A DNA stretch of 64,000 nucleotides from Mogibacterium sp. (GCA_017512145.1 JAFWHB010000030.1:17532-81531), one strand, 5' to 3'. Counted from the first letter of the stretch, positions 55,953 through 63,805 are shown. The notes: a model not told the origin generated them from the letters alone. Made by a program: numbers and translations.

Positions 55953-57659
55953 ATGTATAAAGGAATTGCTGCATCGCGGGGAATCGGTATAGGCAGTATT
56001 TGCCGCTTAGTTGAGCATGATCTTTCATTCGAAGCAAAAATGGTCTCAGATACAGCTGCAGAGAAGGACCGTTTCCGCAAAGCCATAGACAGTTTCGTAG
56101 AAGAAACGAACGCAATGGCTGATGAAATACGTAAGAACATAGGACCAAAGGAAGCAGAGATTCTCCTTGGTCATGCCGTAATGATATCTGATCCGGCAAT
56201 GTCAGGCGAAATGTTCAAAATGATAGAAGCCGGACAGTGCGCAGAGACAGCACTTACAGCTGTGTGCGATATGTTCATAGGCATGTTTTCCCAGATGGAA
56301 GACGAGATGATGCGCCAGAGAGCTTCGGATATTTCTGATGTCAAAGTCAGTGTACTTAAGAAACTGCTTGGCGTAGAGGATATCGATATCAGCAAGGTCG
56401 CTCCGGGAACTGTGCTTGTCTGCAAAGACCTGACTCCATCCATGACATCACAGATTGTCAAGGAGAACGTTGCCGGAATCATCACAGAGGTCGGTGGAAA
56501 GACATCTCACTCAGCCATTCTCGCAAGAGCTCTCGAAATCCCGGCTGTTCTTTCTGTTCCTGGCATCGTAGACGCGGTCAAAGACAAGGATACAGCCATC
56601 ATAGACGGTACTGAAGGCGATGTCTACATCAATCCGGATGGCGACATTCTTTCAAAATATATCATCAAGCGCGAGGAGTTTATCAAGAAGCAGGCTGAAC
56701 TCAAGACCTTCTTTGGCAAAGAAACTCTGACAGCGGATGGGGATAAGCTCGAGATATACTGCAATATCGGAACACCTAAAGACGCTAAGAAAGCCATGGA
56801 ATGTGACGGTGAAGGCGTAGGCCTTTTCCGCTCGGAGTTCCTGTTCATGGACAATACACATCTCCCGACCGAGGACGAACAGTTTGAGGCATACAAGGAA
56901 GCTGTCCGAACCATGGAGGGCAAGACTGTAATCATCCGTACGCTTGATATCGGCGGAGACAAGGACATTCCATACATGGACTTTGAGAAGGAGGAGAATC
57001 CTTTCCTCGGATTCAGAGCAGTCAGATACTGCATTGCCAATCCGGACATGTACAAGACCCAGCTACGTGCCATTGTAAGGGCCAGCGCTTTTGGCGGAGC
57101 CAAAATAATGGTTCCTCTTGTCACAACAGTCGATGAGGTCAGAACAGTCAAAAAACTCGTTTCAGAAATTAAGGAAGAACTCAGAGCAGAGGGCATAGCA
57201 TTTGACGAAGGCATCGAGGTCGGATGCATGATGGAGACAGCCGCTTCAGCTGCAATAGCTGATCTTCTTGCCAAAGAAGCAGACTTCTTCTCCATCGGAA
57301 CTAATGACCTTACCGGATATACGATGGCTGTAGACAGAGGCAATGCTAAGGTTGCATATCTCTACTCTGCATTCCAGCCGGCAGTGCTCCGCTCGATCAG
57401 ACAGATTATCGCTGCCGGAAAAGCGGCAGGAATCCCTGTCGGAATGTGCGGAGAAGCCGCAGCTGATCCACTTATGATCCCACTTCTCATGTCATTCGGA
57501 CTTGATGAGTACAGCGTAAATCCTGTGCTTGTCCTTACAGCTCGCTGCATTATTTCAAAATGGTCAAAAGCAGAGGCTGATGCCATAGCAGATAAGGTTA
57601 TGGCTATGGATACAGAGGCTGAAATCGTAGCAGCACTTAAGGCTGCTGCCAAGGAATAG
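55953..57659 (+). CDS. ptsI: PTS enzyme I (phosphoenolpyruvate-protein phosphotransferase)
   Basis: Takes phosphate from PEP and passes it to HPr. 568 aa from ATG 55953 (GGAGG 7 nt upstream). Phosphorylated His186 in GGKTSHSAILAR; PEP-binding Arg/Glu segment GEGVGLFRSEFLFM, the Asn-Asp pair in GTNDLTGY, and the catalytic Cys in GMCGEAAADP. Completes a self-contained fru PTS set in the island. Confidence 0.95.
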   Translation: MYKGIAASRGIGIGSICRLVEHDLSFEAKMVSDTAAEKDRFRKAIDSFVEETNAMADEIRKNIGPKEAEILLGHAVMISDPAMSGEMFKMIEAGQCAETALTAVCDMFIGMFSQMEDEMMRQRASDISDVKVSVLKKLLGVEDIDISKVAPGTVLVCKDLTPSMTSQIVKENVAGIITEVGGKTSHSAILARALEIPAVLSVPGIVDAVKDKDTAIIDGTEGDVYINPDGDILSKYIIKREEFIKKQAELKTFFGKETLTADGDKLEIYCNIGTPKDAKKAMECDGEGVGLFRSEFLFMDNTHLPTEDEQFEAYKEAVRTMEGKTVIIRTLDIGGDKDIPYMDFEKEENPFLGFRAVRYCIANPDMYKTQLRAIVRASAFGGAKIMVPLVTTVDEVRTVKKLVSEIKEELRAEGIAFDEGIEVGCMMETAASAAIADLLAKEADFFSIGTNDLTGYTMAVDRGNAKVAYLYSAFQPAVLRSIRQIIAAGKAAGIPVGMCGEAAADPLMIPLLMSFGLDEYSVNPVLVLTARCIISKWSKAEADAIADKVMAMDTEAEIVAALKAAAKE

Positions 57660-57742
57660 AGTCATGAACTCATTCAATTAGAATGAGGAAGATTCCTGAC
57701 TGGTGTAATAGAATTACAGGATCACTTTTGTGCATCTGCTAA

Positions 57743-57961
57743 GTAAAAGCTCCCGAAAGGGAGCTTTTTACGTTCTTGCTGAACAGATTCTTTGCAGAAT
57801 GTATTAAAGAAAACATTACATCTCCAAAAGCCTCAATAAAGTTTTACTTCTCGGGATACCTTAAGGCGATTGAGGATGCAGCCGGAGCCTCGGATGTAAA
57901 TCTTGATATGACATATGAGAGTCTTGATAATCTCAAGCCTGCTAATGTTATAAAGGTATAG
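57743..57961 (+). pseudogene. Orphan open frame after ptsI terminator
   Basis: An open frame runs from inside the terminator hairpin to TAG-like end at 57961 without a ribosome site. Residues such as FFAECIKENITSPKASIKFYFSGYLKAIEDAAG look protein-like, but no family is recognised. I regard it as the tail of a gene whose front was lost, not an active gene. It lies just before the island right end. Confidence 0.35.
57745..57769 (+). terminator. ptsI terminator
   Basis: AAAAGCTCCC / GGGAGCTTTT, 10-bp perfect stem with GAAA loop and extra T. Confidence 0.9.
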
Positions 57962-58012
57962 CTCTAATAAGATTATTGTTGGAGCATAGATTCAATACAC
58001 AATAATTGCTTT

Positions 58013-58033
58013 GATACTATTTTGATACTAAAA
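58013..58033 (+). repeat. GATACTATTTT-GATACTAAAA repeat at island 1 right end
   Basis: The 21-bp block, itself a doubled GATACTA, is identical to 49023-49043 and 58215-58235. It lies about 100 bp before the second att core, the other two about 70 bp after theirs; possible recombinase arm-type sites. Confidence 0.6.
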
Positions 58034-58132
58034 AACCTTAGGACCCATGGAAATAATAAAAAAGAAAAGAAAAAATGTGAAGAAATCATTGTATTTATAG
58101 GTCCTGGGTCAGTTACAATGGCTACATCTGAA

Positions 58133-58443
58133 GAGTGGGAATAGTTGAATCTGGAAAGCCACATTGCTGAACCCGTTGGAATTACTGCGTTACAGCAATT
58201 GGCAAAAATCCCGTGATACTATTTTGATACTAAAATAACCCCAAAAATCCACACACGCCGGAGTGCTACATTTTAAGGTTTCCTTCGGATCATACGGCGT
58301 TGCCGTATGGTCGGAAACCTTGCTCTTCGGAGGCTAAGCTCCTCCGATAACAAGCACTTCGGCGTTTTTTCGTTGGGGCGATCCAGATGAATTCGCACAA
58401 TTCTCAATTGTTGTCTCATAAGATAAACTAAGCTCATCAAGTC
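58133..58443 (+). repeat. Direct repeat B: second att core plus left-end sequence
   Basis: GAGTGGGAATAG at 58133-58144 matches the end of guaA, followed by the same left-end sequence as repeat A with some mismatches and one 76-base insertion in the terminator loop (58268-58352). It separates island 1 from the TetR/acyl-CoA dehydrogenase region. No CDS is seen in 57,962-58,650. Confidence 0.8.
58256..58370 (+). terminator. Repeat B terminator with a structured insertion in its loop
   Basis: CGCCGGAGTGCT (58256-58267) still pairs with AGCACTTCGGCG (58353-58364) and six Ts follow, but the loop is now 85 nt. The loop holds an AAGGTTTCC/GGAAACCTT stem with GATCATACGGC/GCCGTATGGTC inside, then a TCGGAGG/CCTCCGA hairpin. 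The latter blocks resemble the element after groEL. Confidence 0.7.
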
Positions 58444-58650
58444 ACTCGGACAGAGAATGCTGGATAAGCAGAAGACCAAAACTGAGAGAAACCCGTACGA
58501 GAGATAATGGCAATCAGATACAGCAAACCAGCGGCATCCTGATGTATAATGAGGATGCCAATTACATGAACACTGCATTTTTTACTGCTGACATGATATT
58601 ATAAATAATGCAATAGTTGAAAACACACCTAGAGAAAGGATCTTTATTAT

Positions 58651-59331
58651 ATGGCAAGGCCTCGCAATAATGAGACAAGAGAATTAATACTGAAAAATGC
58701 GTACAACAGGTTCTTATCTGATAGATATGAATCTGTATATCTAAAGGATATAGCCAAGGACACTGGAATTACTGCAACACTTCTACACCATTATTATCCG
58801 AAGAAAACAGATATCATTATTCACATTATTTATGACATGCTGACAAAGATAAGGAAATACCTCATTTCTGTGGGGGGAGAAATCAACAGCCAGTCTGAAA
58901 GCTATGCATATACTCTCGATGATATTCTGTATATGTTTGATGTATTACTCCGGAATAACGGTGTGATGCTGAATGCATACAGTTATGTCATCTGCGATAC
59001 CAAACTCATGAATGAAGTGGTGGAGTTCTGCTGTAACAATTTGGCATCAGCAGATATCGTAGACACTGTAGAGAAAAGATATAACCAGTTCATCCTCTGG
59101 GGCGGTATCTCACAGGTAATAGCATTACACTTGAAAAAAAGACTCCCGCATGAGGTTCGTGATGGAATAATAAGGCTCTACAACCAATATCTGCTTGAAA
59201 ATGGTGTTGCGGAAGCTGAAAGATCTCAAATCATTAAAACCGCCAAAGAGCTCTCGACAAAAGATAAGCTTGATGTTTTCTATGAACAATATGAAAAAAG
59301 CATAGATCACTTTATTAATTGTGAATGGTAA
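58651..59331 (+). CDS. TetR-family transcriptional regulator
   Basis: 226 aa. N-terminal TetR helix-turn-helix (about 10-55): RELILKNAYNRFLSDRYESVYLKDIAKDTGITATLLHHYYPKKTDI-type pattern, seen here with the recognition region ITATLLHHYYPKK. The remaining helices form the ligand domain, rich in Tyr and Asn. Located ahead of acyl-CoA dehydrogenase and etf genes on the same strand but ended by its own terminator, so it is likely their local regulator. The gene is more AT-rich than core genes, in line with transfer. Confidence 0.9.
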   Translation: MARPRNNETRELILKNAYNRFLSDRYESVYLKDIAKDTGITATLLHHYYPKKTDIIIHIIYDMLTKIRKYLISVGGEINSQSESYAYTLDDILYMFDVLLRNNGVMLNAYSYVICDTKLMNEVVEFCCNNLASADIVDTVEKRYNQFILWGGISQVIALHLKKRLPHEVRDGIIRLYNQYLLENGVAEAERSQIIKTAKELSTKDKLDVFYEQYEKSIDHFINCEW

Positions 59332-59356
59332 GTTTTTGTTCTTAATTGTTTTTTCC

Positions 59357-59387
59357 AAACTGCTCAAATATGAGCAGTTTTTTTATT
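59357..59387 (+). terminator. TetR terminator
   Basis: AAACTGCTCA / TGAGCAGTTT, 10-bp stem, AATA loop, T-rich tail overlapping the next promoter. Confidence 0.9.
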
Positions 59388-59414
59388 GACAAAGGAGAAG
59401 AATAAAAGTATATT
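59386..59414 (+). promoter_or_regulatory. Promoter of the acyl-CoA dehydrogenase-etf operon
   Basis: TTGACA at 59386-59391 and TATATT at 59409-59414, 17-bp spacer, the best consensus match in the window. Confidence 0.85.
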
Positions 59415-59423
59415 AAAACTGCA

Positions 59424-59455
59424 GCGTATAGTATTGCATGTAGTATAGCGTATAG
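59424..59455 (+). promoter_or_regulatory. Repeated GCGTATAG boxes, possible TetR operator
   Basis: GCGTATAG occurs at 59424-59431 and 59448-59455, with TATAG a third time between (59444-59448 region), right downstream of the -10 box. Position and repetition suggest a repressor site; not a clear palindrome. Confidence 0.4.
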
Positions 59456-59503
59456 CAAACAAACAATCACTTATGAAACCCATTTATAACAAGGAGGTAC
59501 GAT

Positions 59504-60646
59504 ATGTGGTGGATGAATGAAGAGCGTCAGATGATCGTGGCAGCAGCAAAGGAATTCGCAGAACAGGAAGTTGCACCTGCAGCTAAGCTAATGGAAGAAG
59601 AAGAGAAGTATCCAAGAGAAGCGATCCGTAAGTTAGGGGAGCTGGGTATGCTTGGCCTTACTATCAAGGAAGAATACGGAGGAGCTGGTGCAGATTATAT
59701 TAACTATGGTCTCATGATAGAAGAAGTATCCAAAGTCAGCCATGGCTTCGGACTCCTCGCATATCTTGCATCTGAACTTACACTTGGACTCATTGAGAAA
59801 ATGGGAACACCTGAGCAAGTAGGAGAATTAATCAAAAAAGGAGTCTCGGGAGAGAAACTCTATGGTATCTGCTTCACAGAACCATGCGGAGTGGGTAATG
59901 TAGCAGAGTACGAAACAAACGCTGTTCTTGATGGCGATGAATGGGTCATCAATGGAGGTAAGATCCTGATCACAAACTGCGGAGTTGCAGACACTTACTT
60001 CGTAGTAGCTAAGACAAGCGAATATGACCCTGCAACACTCAGAGGTCTTACTTATTTTGTAGTACCGGCAGACACACCTGGAGTCAAGTTCGGACATATT
60101 GAGAATAAGATGGGATGGCATGGAAGCTCAACAGGTCAGATTTATTTCGATGATGTCCGTATTCCTAAGGATGCAATCATTGGTGAAGTGGATAATGCAT
60201 GGCTTCCTCTAAACGTCGCCCTTTTGCCTATGTTCGCTACATATGGACCTATGAATCTCGGTTCAATGGAAGCAGTTTGGGAAAAGACGATGTTTTTCCT
60301 CAAGAACCGTATACAGCAGGGAGTATCTCTGTGGGATGCTCATGAGTCAATCCGAATCGACATGATAGAAATGTGGGGCAAGATCGATAATTATCGCAGT
60401 GCAGTATACTCAGCTCTTGAAGATGAAAACAGAGGTGAGAACATCTCTGCAAAGTCTATTGCACTCAAGAAGGAAGGAGCCGATCTTCTTGAGTATGTAT
60501 CAAGCAAATGCATCGAGCTTCACGGAGGAATGGGCACTGTATACGAGACAGGTATTGAAAGATTCTATAGAGATGCCAAGATGGGTACCGTAGGATGCGG
60601 AAGCAACCGAACACTGATGAATAACATGGTAGGAGTCGTATTCTAG
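59504..60646 (+). CDS. Acyl-CoA dehydrogenase-family flavoprotein lacking the usual catalytic Glu
   Basis: 380 aa, normal ACAD length. N-terminal helical domain, FAD/substrate beta domain (CFTEPCGVGNVAEYETNAVLDGDEWVINGGK, MGWHGSSTGQIYFDDV) and C-terminal helices (CIELHGGMGTVYETGIERFYRDAK). In butyryl/short-chain enzymes the next segment is IYEGT with the catalytic Glu; here it reads VGCGSNR, placing Cys365 where Glu is expected. No Glu is seen at the alternative IVD-type position either. It may act as an unusual reductase/dehydrogenase or use another base. Co-transcribed with etfB and etfA. Confidence 0.85.
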   Translation: MWWMNEERQMIVAAAKEFAEQEVAPAAKLMEEEEKYPREAIRKLGELGMLGLTIKEEYGGAGADYINYGLMIEEVSKVSHGFGLLAYLASELTLGLIEKMGTPEQVGELIKKGVSGEKLYGICFTEPCGVGNVAEYETNAVLDGDEWVINGGKILITNCGVADTYFVVAKTSEYDPATLRGLTYFVVPADTPGVKFGHIENKMGWHGSSTGQIYFDDVRIPKDAIIGEVDNAWLPLNVALLPMFATYGPMNLGSMEAVWEKTMFFLKNRIQQGVSLWDAHESIRIDMIEMWGKIDNYRSAVYSALEDENRGENISAKSIALKKEGADLLEYVSSKCIELHGGMGTVYETGIERFYRDAKMGTVGCGSNRTLMNNMVGVVF

Positions 60647-60659
60647 AAGGTGAAATAGC

Positions 60660-61454
60660 ATGAGAATAGCAGTATGTGTAAAATCAGTTCCTGATCCGGA
60701 CTATTATGATCAGATCATTATTGACCCGGTCAACAAAACCTTGAAAAGAGCCGGGATCCCTGCAGTAATCAATGCATCTGACAAGCATGCGATCGAGGCC
60801 GCCCTACAGCTTAAGGAAAAGCATGGCGGAGAGATCACAGTGATCTCGATGGGACCTCCTGCAGTTGAGCAGCAGCTCAGAGAGGCTCTTGCAATGGGTG
60901 CGGATGAGGCCTTCCTCCTCAGTGACCGTAAGGTTGGCGGAGCAGATACTCTCGCTACATCATATGCCCTCAGCAAGGTGATCGAAAAGACCGGACCATA
61001 TGATCTGATTCTCGCAGGCAATGAGAGTGCTGATGGAGCGACATCACATGTTCCGAGCCAGATAGGCGAATGGCTTGGTATGGGAAGCCTGTGTTCTGCA
61101 TTGTCGGTTGACATGGATGGGGTTAACTTCATTGCGACCAAGAAATTTGAAAACGGTACAGCACAGTTCTGCCTTAGCAGTCCTTGTGTAATTGCTGTCA
61201 ATCAGAGAATCAACAAAGTAAGACTCACTAATATGATGGCAATTCTTAAAGCGAAGAAGAAACCTCTTACGGTGCTCTCGGCTGCAGATCTGCCTGATCT
61301 CGATGAACAGTACATCGGCCTCAGCGGATCGCCGACACAGAATGGAGAACTTCACATGGTGGAGTCAACTAAGTCCTGTACTATGCTCGAAGGCACTGAA
61401 GAAGAAACTGCTGCAATGATCTATGACAAAATCAAGCAGTTCATAAGAGAATAA
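60660..61454 (+). CDS. etfB: Electron transfer flavoprotein beta subunit
   Basis: 264 aa. MRIAVCVKSVPDPD start and the signature ALAMGADEAFLLSDRKVGGADTLATSYALSKVI, with GNESADGATSHVPSQIGEWLG binding AMP/FAD. Pairs with EtfA to carry electrons to or from the acyl-CoA dehydrogenase; a bifurcating role with NADH and ferredoxin is common in Clostridia but not proven by this sequence. 13 nt after the dehydrogenase stop. Confidence 0.94.
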   Translation: MRIAVCVKSVPDPDYYDQIIIDPVNKTLKRAGIPAVINASDKHAIEAALQLKEKHGGEITVISMGPPAVEQQLREALAMGADEAFLLSDRKVGGADTLATSYALSKVIEKTGPYDLILAGNESADGATSHVPSQIGEWLGMGSLCSALSVDMDGVNFIATKKFENGTAQFCLSSPCVIAVNQRINKVRLTNMMAILKAKKKPLTVLSAADLPDLDEQYIGLSGSPTQNGELHMVESTKSCTMLEGTEEETAAMIYDKIKQFIRE

Positions 61455-61466
61455 GGAGGCAGGGAA

Positions 61467-62459
61467 ATGAATAGAGATATCTGGGTGTTTGCAGAAAAAC
61501 TTGGAAACAGTCCTGCTCCTGTATACTATGAGCTGGTGTGCAAGGCTAATGAAATGAAGCAGAAAATGCCTGGTTCAAAAGTCTGCGGAGTTGTAATCGG
61601 CAAGGACACAGATGATATGGTAAGAGCAGCCTCTATCCGAGGGGTGGATGCGATCTATGCTATGGATCACGATAGGCTGGATACGCTCGATGCATGCATG
61701 CTCAAAATCGCTTTTGCGGATATGGTCAGACAGTATGACCCTGAAGTAGTGCTGGTAGGAGCAACAGCTCTTGGATCAGAACTTGCACCGGCCACTGCGG
61801 GCAAACTGAAAACCGGTCTTGCGGCGCACTGTGTAGATATTGAGGTCACAGAGGAACGAATCAATTGCATGGTTCCGGCTTTTGGCGGAAGAGTAATCAG
61901 TGAGATCTACGTACCGAATACCAGACCTGTTATGGCATCGGTTCGTCCTGGAATCTTCGATGCACCGGCAGAACACGAAGCGGATTCTGCTGCAGAAGTG
62001 ATCTGTGTGGATAACAGCATCATGAACGATGCAGTTTCGCCGGTCGCTATGGTTTCATTCGTAGAAGATGCACCAACGAACGACATCAAACTCGAGGATG
62101 CGGAGATCGTAGTATGCGCAGGAAGAGGCGTGTCTACACAGGAAGCCTTTGATAAATTGAGGGCTCTGGCCGACAAACTGGATGCCGGTATTGGATATAC
62201 CCGAAGCTTTGCCGATACCGGGCTGGTCCCAGATGAATCCAACATGATTGGTACCAGCGGCAAATCGGTTAAACCTAAAGTCTTTCTTGGTTTCGGCATT
62301 TCGGGTGCGGCACACCATGTCTGTGGGATGAACAAGAGCGATCTTGTTATTACTGTCAACAAAGATCCAAAGGCAAAGATGTTCCAGTTCTCCGACTACG
62401 GCATTGTCGGGGATGCGGCTAAAATGGTTTGTGCTCTGCTGGAAAAGGTGGAGAAGTAA
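61467..62459 (+). CDS. etfA: Electron transfer flavoprotein alpha subunit
   Basis: 330 aa. The N-terminal alpha/beta half contains GATALGSELAPATAGKLKTGLAAHCVDI. The C-terminal FAD domain has VCAGRGVSTQEAFDKL, IGTSGKSVKPKVFLGFGISGAAHHVCGM and ADxGIVGD-like FSDYGIVGDAAK. Starts 12 nt after etfB with AAGGAGG. A short fossil of a second etfA lies at 62,991. Confidence 0.94.
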   Translation: MNRDIWVFAEKLGNSPAPVYYELVCKANEMKQKMPGSKVCGVVIGKDTDDMVRAASIRGVDAIYAMDHDRLDTLDACMLKIAFADMVRQYDPEVVLVGATALGSELAPATAGKLKTGLAAHCVDIEVTEERINCMVPAFGGRVISEIYVPNTRPVMASVRPGIFDAPAEHEADSAAEVICVDNSIMNDAVSPVAMVSFVEDAPTNDIKLEDAEIVVCAGRGVSTQEAFDKLRALADKLDAGIGYTRSFADTGLVPDESNMIGTSGKSVKPKVFLGFGISGAAHHVCGMNKSDLVITVNKDPKAKMFQFSDYGIVGDAAKMVCALLEKVEK

Positions 62460-62511
62460 CTGGATGTAGAAGAGCATTTGTTTTTTCATAATAAGAAAAG
62501 GAGGTACTATT

Positions 62512-62976
62512 ATGCAATTCAATCATATTTGTTTCATGACAAGCGATGTTGAGAAGTCCAAAAAGCTGTGGTGTGATCTCTTAGGCTTTCATGTTTTAAC
62601 CGAGCGCGTAATTCCTGATGGCGATGGTCCCGATAGTTATTTCAATCAACAGACCCTGGATGATATTTTCCATGTTAAGAACAGCAAGTCCATTTGTGTG
62701 GTTTTGCAGGACGACGAAGGAACGTCCATCGAGTTGGAACAGTCTCTGAATCCTGCTCCTAAGCAGACACCTAAGGAAGAACTGCAGTATCTTAACACAG
62801 GTGTCCATGAAGTTGCTTTGACGGTCACCAACATTGATGAGTGGTTCGAAAAGGTCAAAGCTGCTGGTTATGAACTGCAGACTCCGTACGTTTGGCATGC
62901 CAAAGGTCTTTACGTCAGATCCTTCCTTTTCTATGACCACGACAATAACATGATTCAGCTGGTTGAGTACGATTAA
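62512..62976 (+). CDS. VOC-family metalloprotein, glyoxalase/epimerase-like
   Basis: 154 aa with two beta-alpha-beta-beta-beta modules. Likely metal ligands are His5 in FNHICF, a Glu in SIELEQ (74 or 76), His99 in VHEVAL and Glu152 near the end, the arrangement of methylmalonyl-CoA epimerase and glyoxalase I. The substrate is unknown; nearness to acyl-CoA genes makes an acyl-CoA epimerase attractive. RBS AAAAGGAGGTACT. Confidence 0.8.
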   Translation: MQFNHICFMTSDVEKSKKLWCDLLGFHVLTERVIPDGDGPDSYFNQQTLDDIFHVKNSKSICVVLQDDEGTSIELEQSLNPAPKQTPKEELQYLNTGVHEVALTVTNIDEWFEKVKAAGYELQTPYVWHAKGLYVRSFLFYDHDNNMIQLVEYD

Positions 62977-62990
62977 TATACTATATCGCA

Positions 62991-63080
62991 CGTCCTGGAA
63001 TCTTCGATGGACTAACTAATGACATCAAGATCGATGATTCAGGCAAGGCCATACGTGCACTCAATGAACTGCTCAAATAA
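62991..63080 (+). pseudogene. Fossil of a second etfA gene
   Basis: Frame RPGIFDGLTNDIKIDD-SGKAIRALNELLK then stop. RPGIFD and its DNA are nearly identical to etfA (61943-61965), NDIK also matches the middle of EtfA, and the last residues align with EtfA's C-terminus (GDAAKMVCALLEK). So it is an etfA paralogue reduced by internal deletion; there is no start codon. Confidence 0.6.
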
Positions 63081-63106
63081 TACTATTCTAATAATACTGA
63101 TCTAGA

Positions 63107-63135
63107 CCGCAGGCGTAATACCTGCGGCCTTTTAT
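63107..63135 (+). terminator. Terminator after the etf-VOC operon
   Basis: CCGCAGG (63107-63113) / CCTGCGG (63121-63127), 7-nt loop, then CCTTTTATT. Confidence 0.85.
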
Positions 63136-63160
63136 TATGCGAAGAAATGGAGGTTGACGC

Positions 63161-63715
63161 ATGAATAAACGAAACAGAAGTCCAGACGGGAAGTCACAGA
63201 AGGAACGGATAAAGGAGATCACAGAACAGCTAGAGGCAGGTGTTGCAGCATATGCATGCTATAGGGCGACTACCAGTGAACGGTTAATGGGAGATGCATC
63301 CGGTTCTGATAAGCGCTATGCTTTCAGGATCAACAGTAACGGCAGCACACTTCATGTGTTCGAGAGTGCAATAGATCTGCTTTCATTTGCGACAGTAATG
63401 AAGATGAGGACAGATGAGTGGAGAGCAGAGCCAATGCTGTCTCTTGGGGGCATATATGCTCCAAGCACAAACAGTAATCGATTGAAGCTGCCAATTGCGC
63501 TTGAAAACATGACGCAAAAACAAATGCAAATAAATACGATTGCTCTTCATCTGGATAACGATTACGCCGGCAGGAGTGCAGCATCAGCTATAGTCGCACA
63601 GCTGGAAGGAAAATACGTTATCAGAGATGAACCACCTTCGTTTGGTAAAGACTGCAACGATCATCTTCAGCATTTGCAAAGGCAGAAACACTCAAGACAA
63701 ATGGGACGAGAATAA
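63161..63715 (+). pseudogene. Internally deleted ICE protein: ArdC/LtrC-like head joined to DUF3991/toprim tail
   Basis: 184 aa. Residues 1-30 (KSQKERIKEITEQLEAGV) match the start of LtrC/ArdC-like conjugative-element proteins. The sequence then jumps to AYACYRATTSERLMGDASGSDKRYAF, VFESAIDLLSFATV, and LSLGGIYAP then IALHLDNDYAGRSAA with PPSFGKDCNDHL, which are parts of the DUF3991 and toprim domains of full proteins several hundred residues longer. The middle is gone in frame. RBS ATGGAGG. It marks remains of an integrative conjugative element; residual function is doubtful. Confidence 0.7.
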
Positions 63716-63738
63716 TCTGAAAACTCGGCTGCTTATGA

Positions 63739-63763
63739 TAATATAAAAGCAGTCGAAATACAT
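63739..63763 (+). repeat. 25-bp direct repeat, copy 2
   Basis: Identical to 50003-50027. It lies between the toprim remnant and the GrpB-like gene, in a frame that remains open into that gene. Confidence 0.7.
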
Positions 63764-63805
63764 TGCAAAGACGCATACAACTCGGGATTTATGGAGGCCT
63801 TTGGC

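Larger units (their letters stand above)
48941..58144. mobile_element. Putative genomic island 1 at the guaA 3' end
   Basis: Bounded by direct copies of the guaA end GAGTGGGAATAG at 48941-48952 and 58133-58144. Contents are accessory: small unknown ORFs, a ParB-fragment protein, an Imm32-like protein, hydrolases and a fructose PTS module. The guaA 3' end is a known island integration hotspot. No integrase lies inside, so the element is probably immobile or decayed, or relies on functions beyond the window. Confidence 0.65.

Noticed and set aside
57973..58164. Minus-strand frame with FSIKIVSK, resembling the end of some integrases
   Set aside because: The likeness comes only from the GATACTA repeat block read in reverse; the rest has no recombinase motifs, so it is not taken as an integrase.
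58444..58650. Short frames such as 58459-58509 between repeat B and tetR
   Set aside because: They are under 20 codons, without ribosome sites or recognisable sequence; I see no gene in this stretch.
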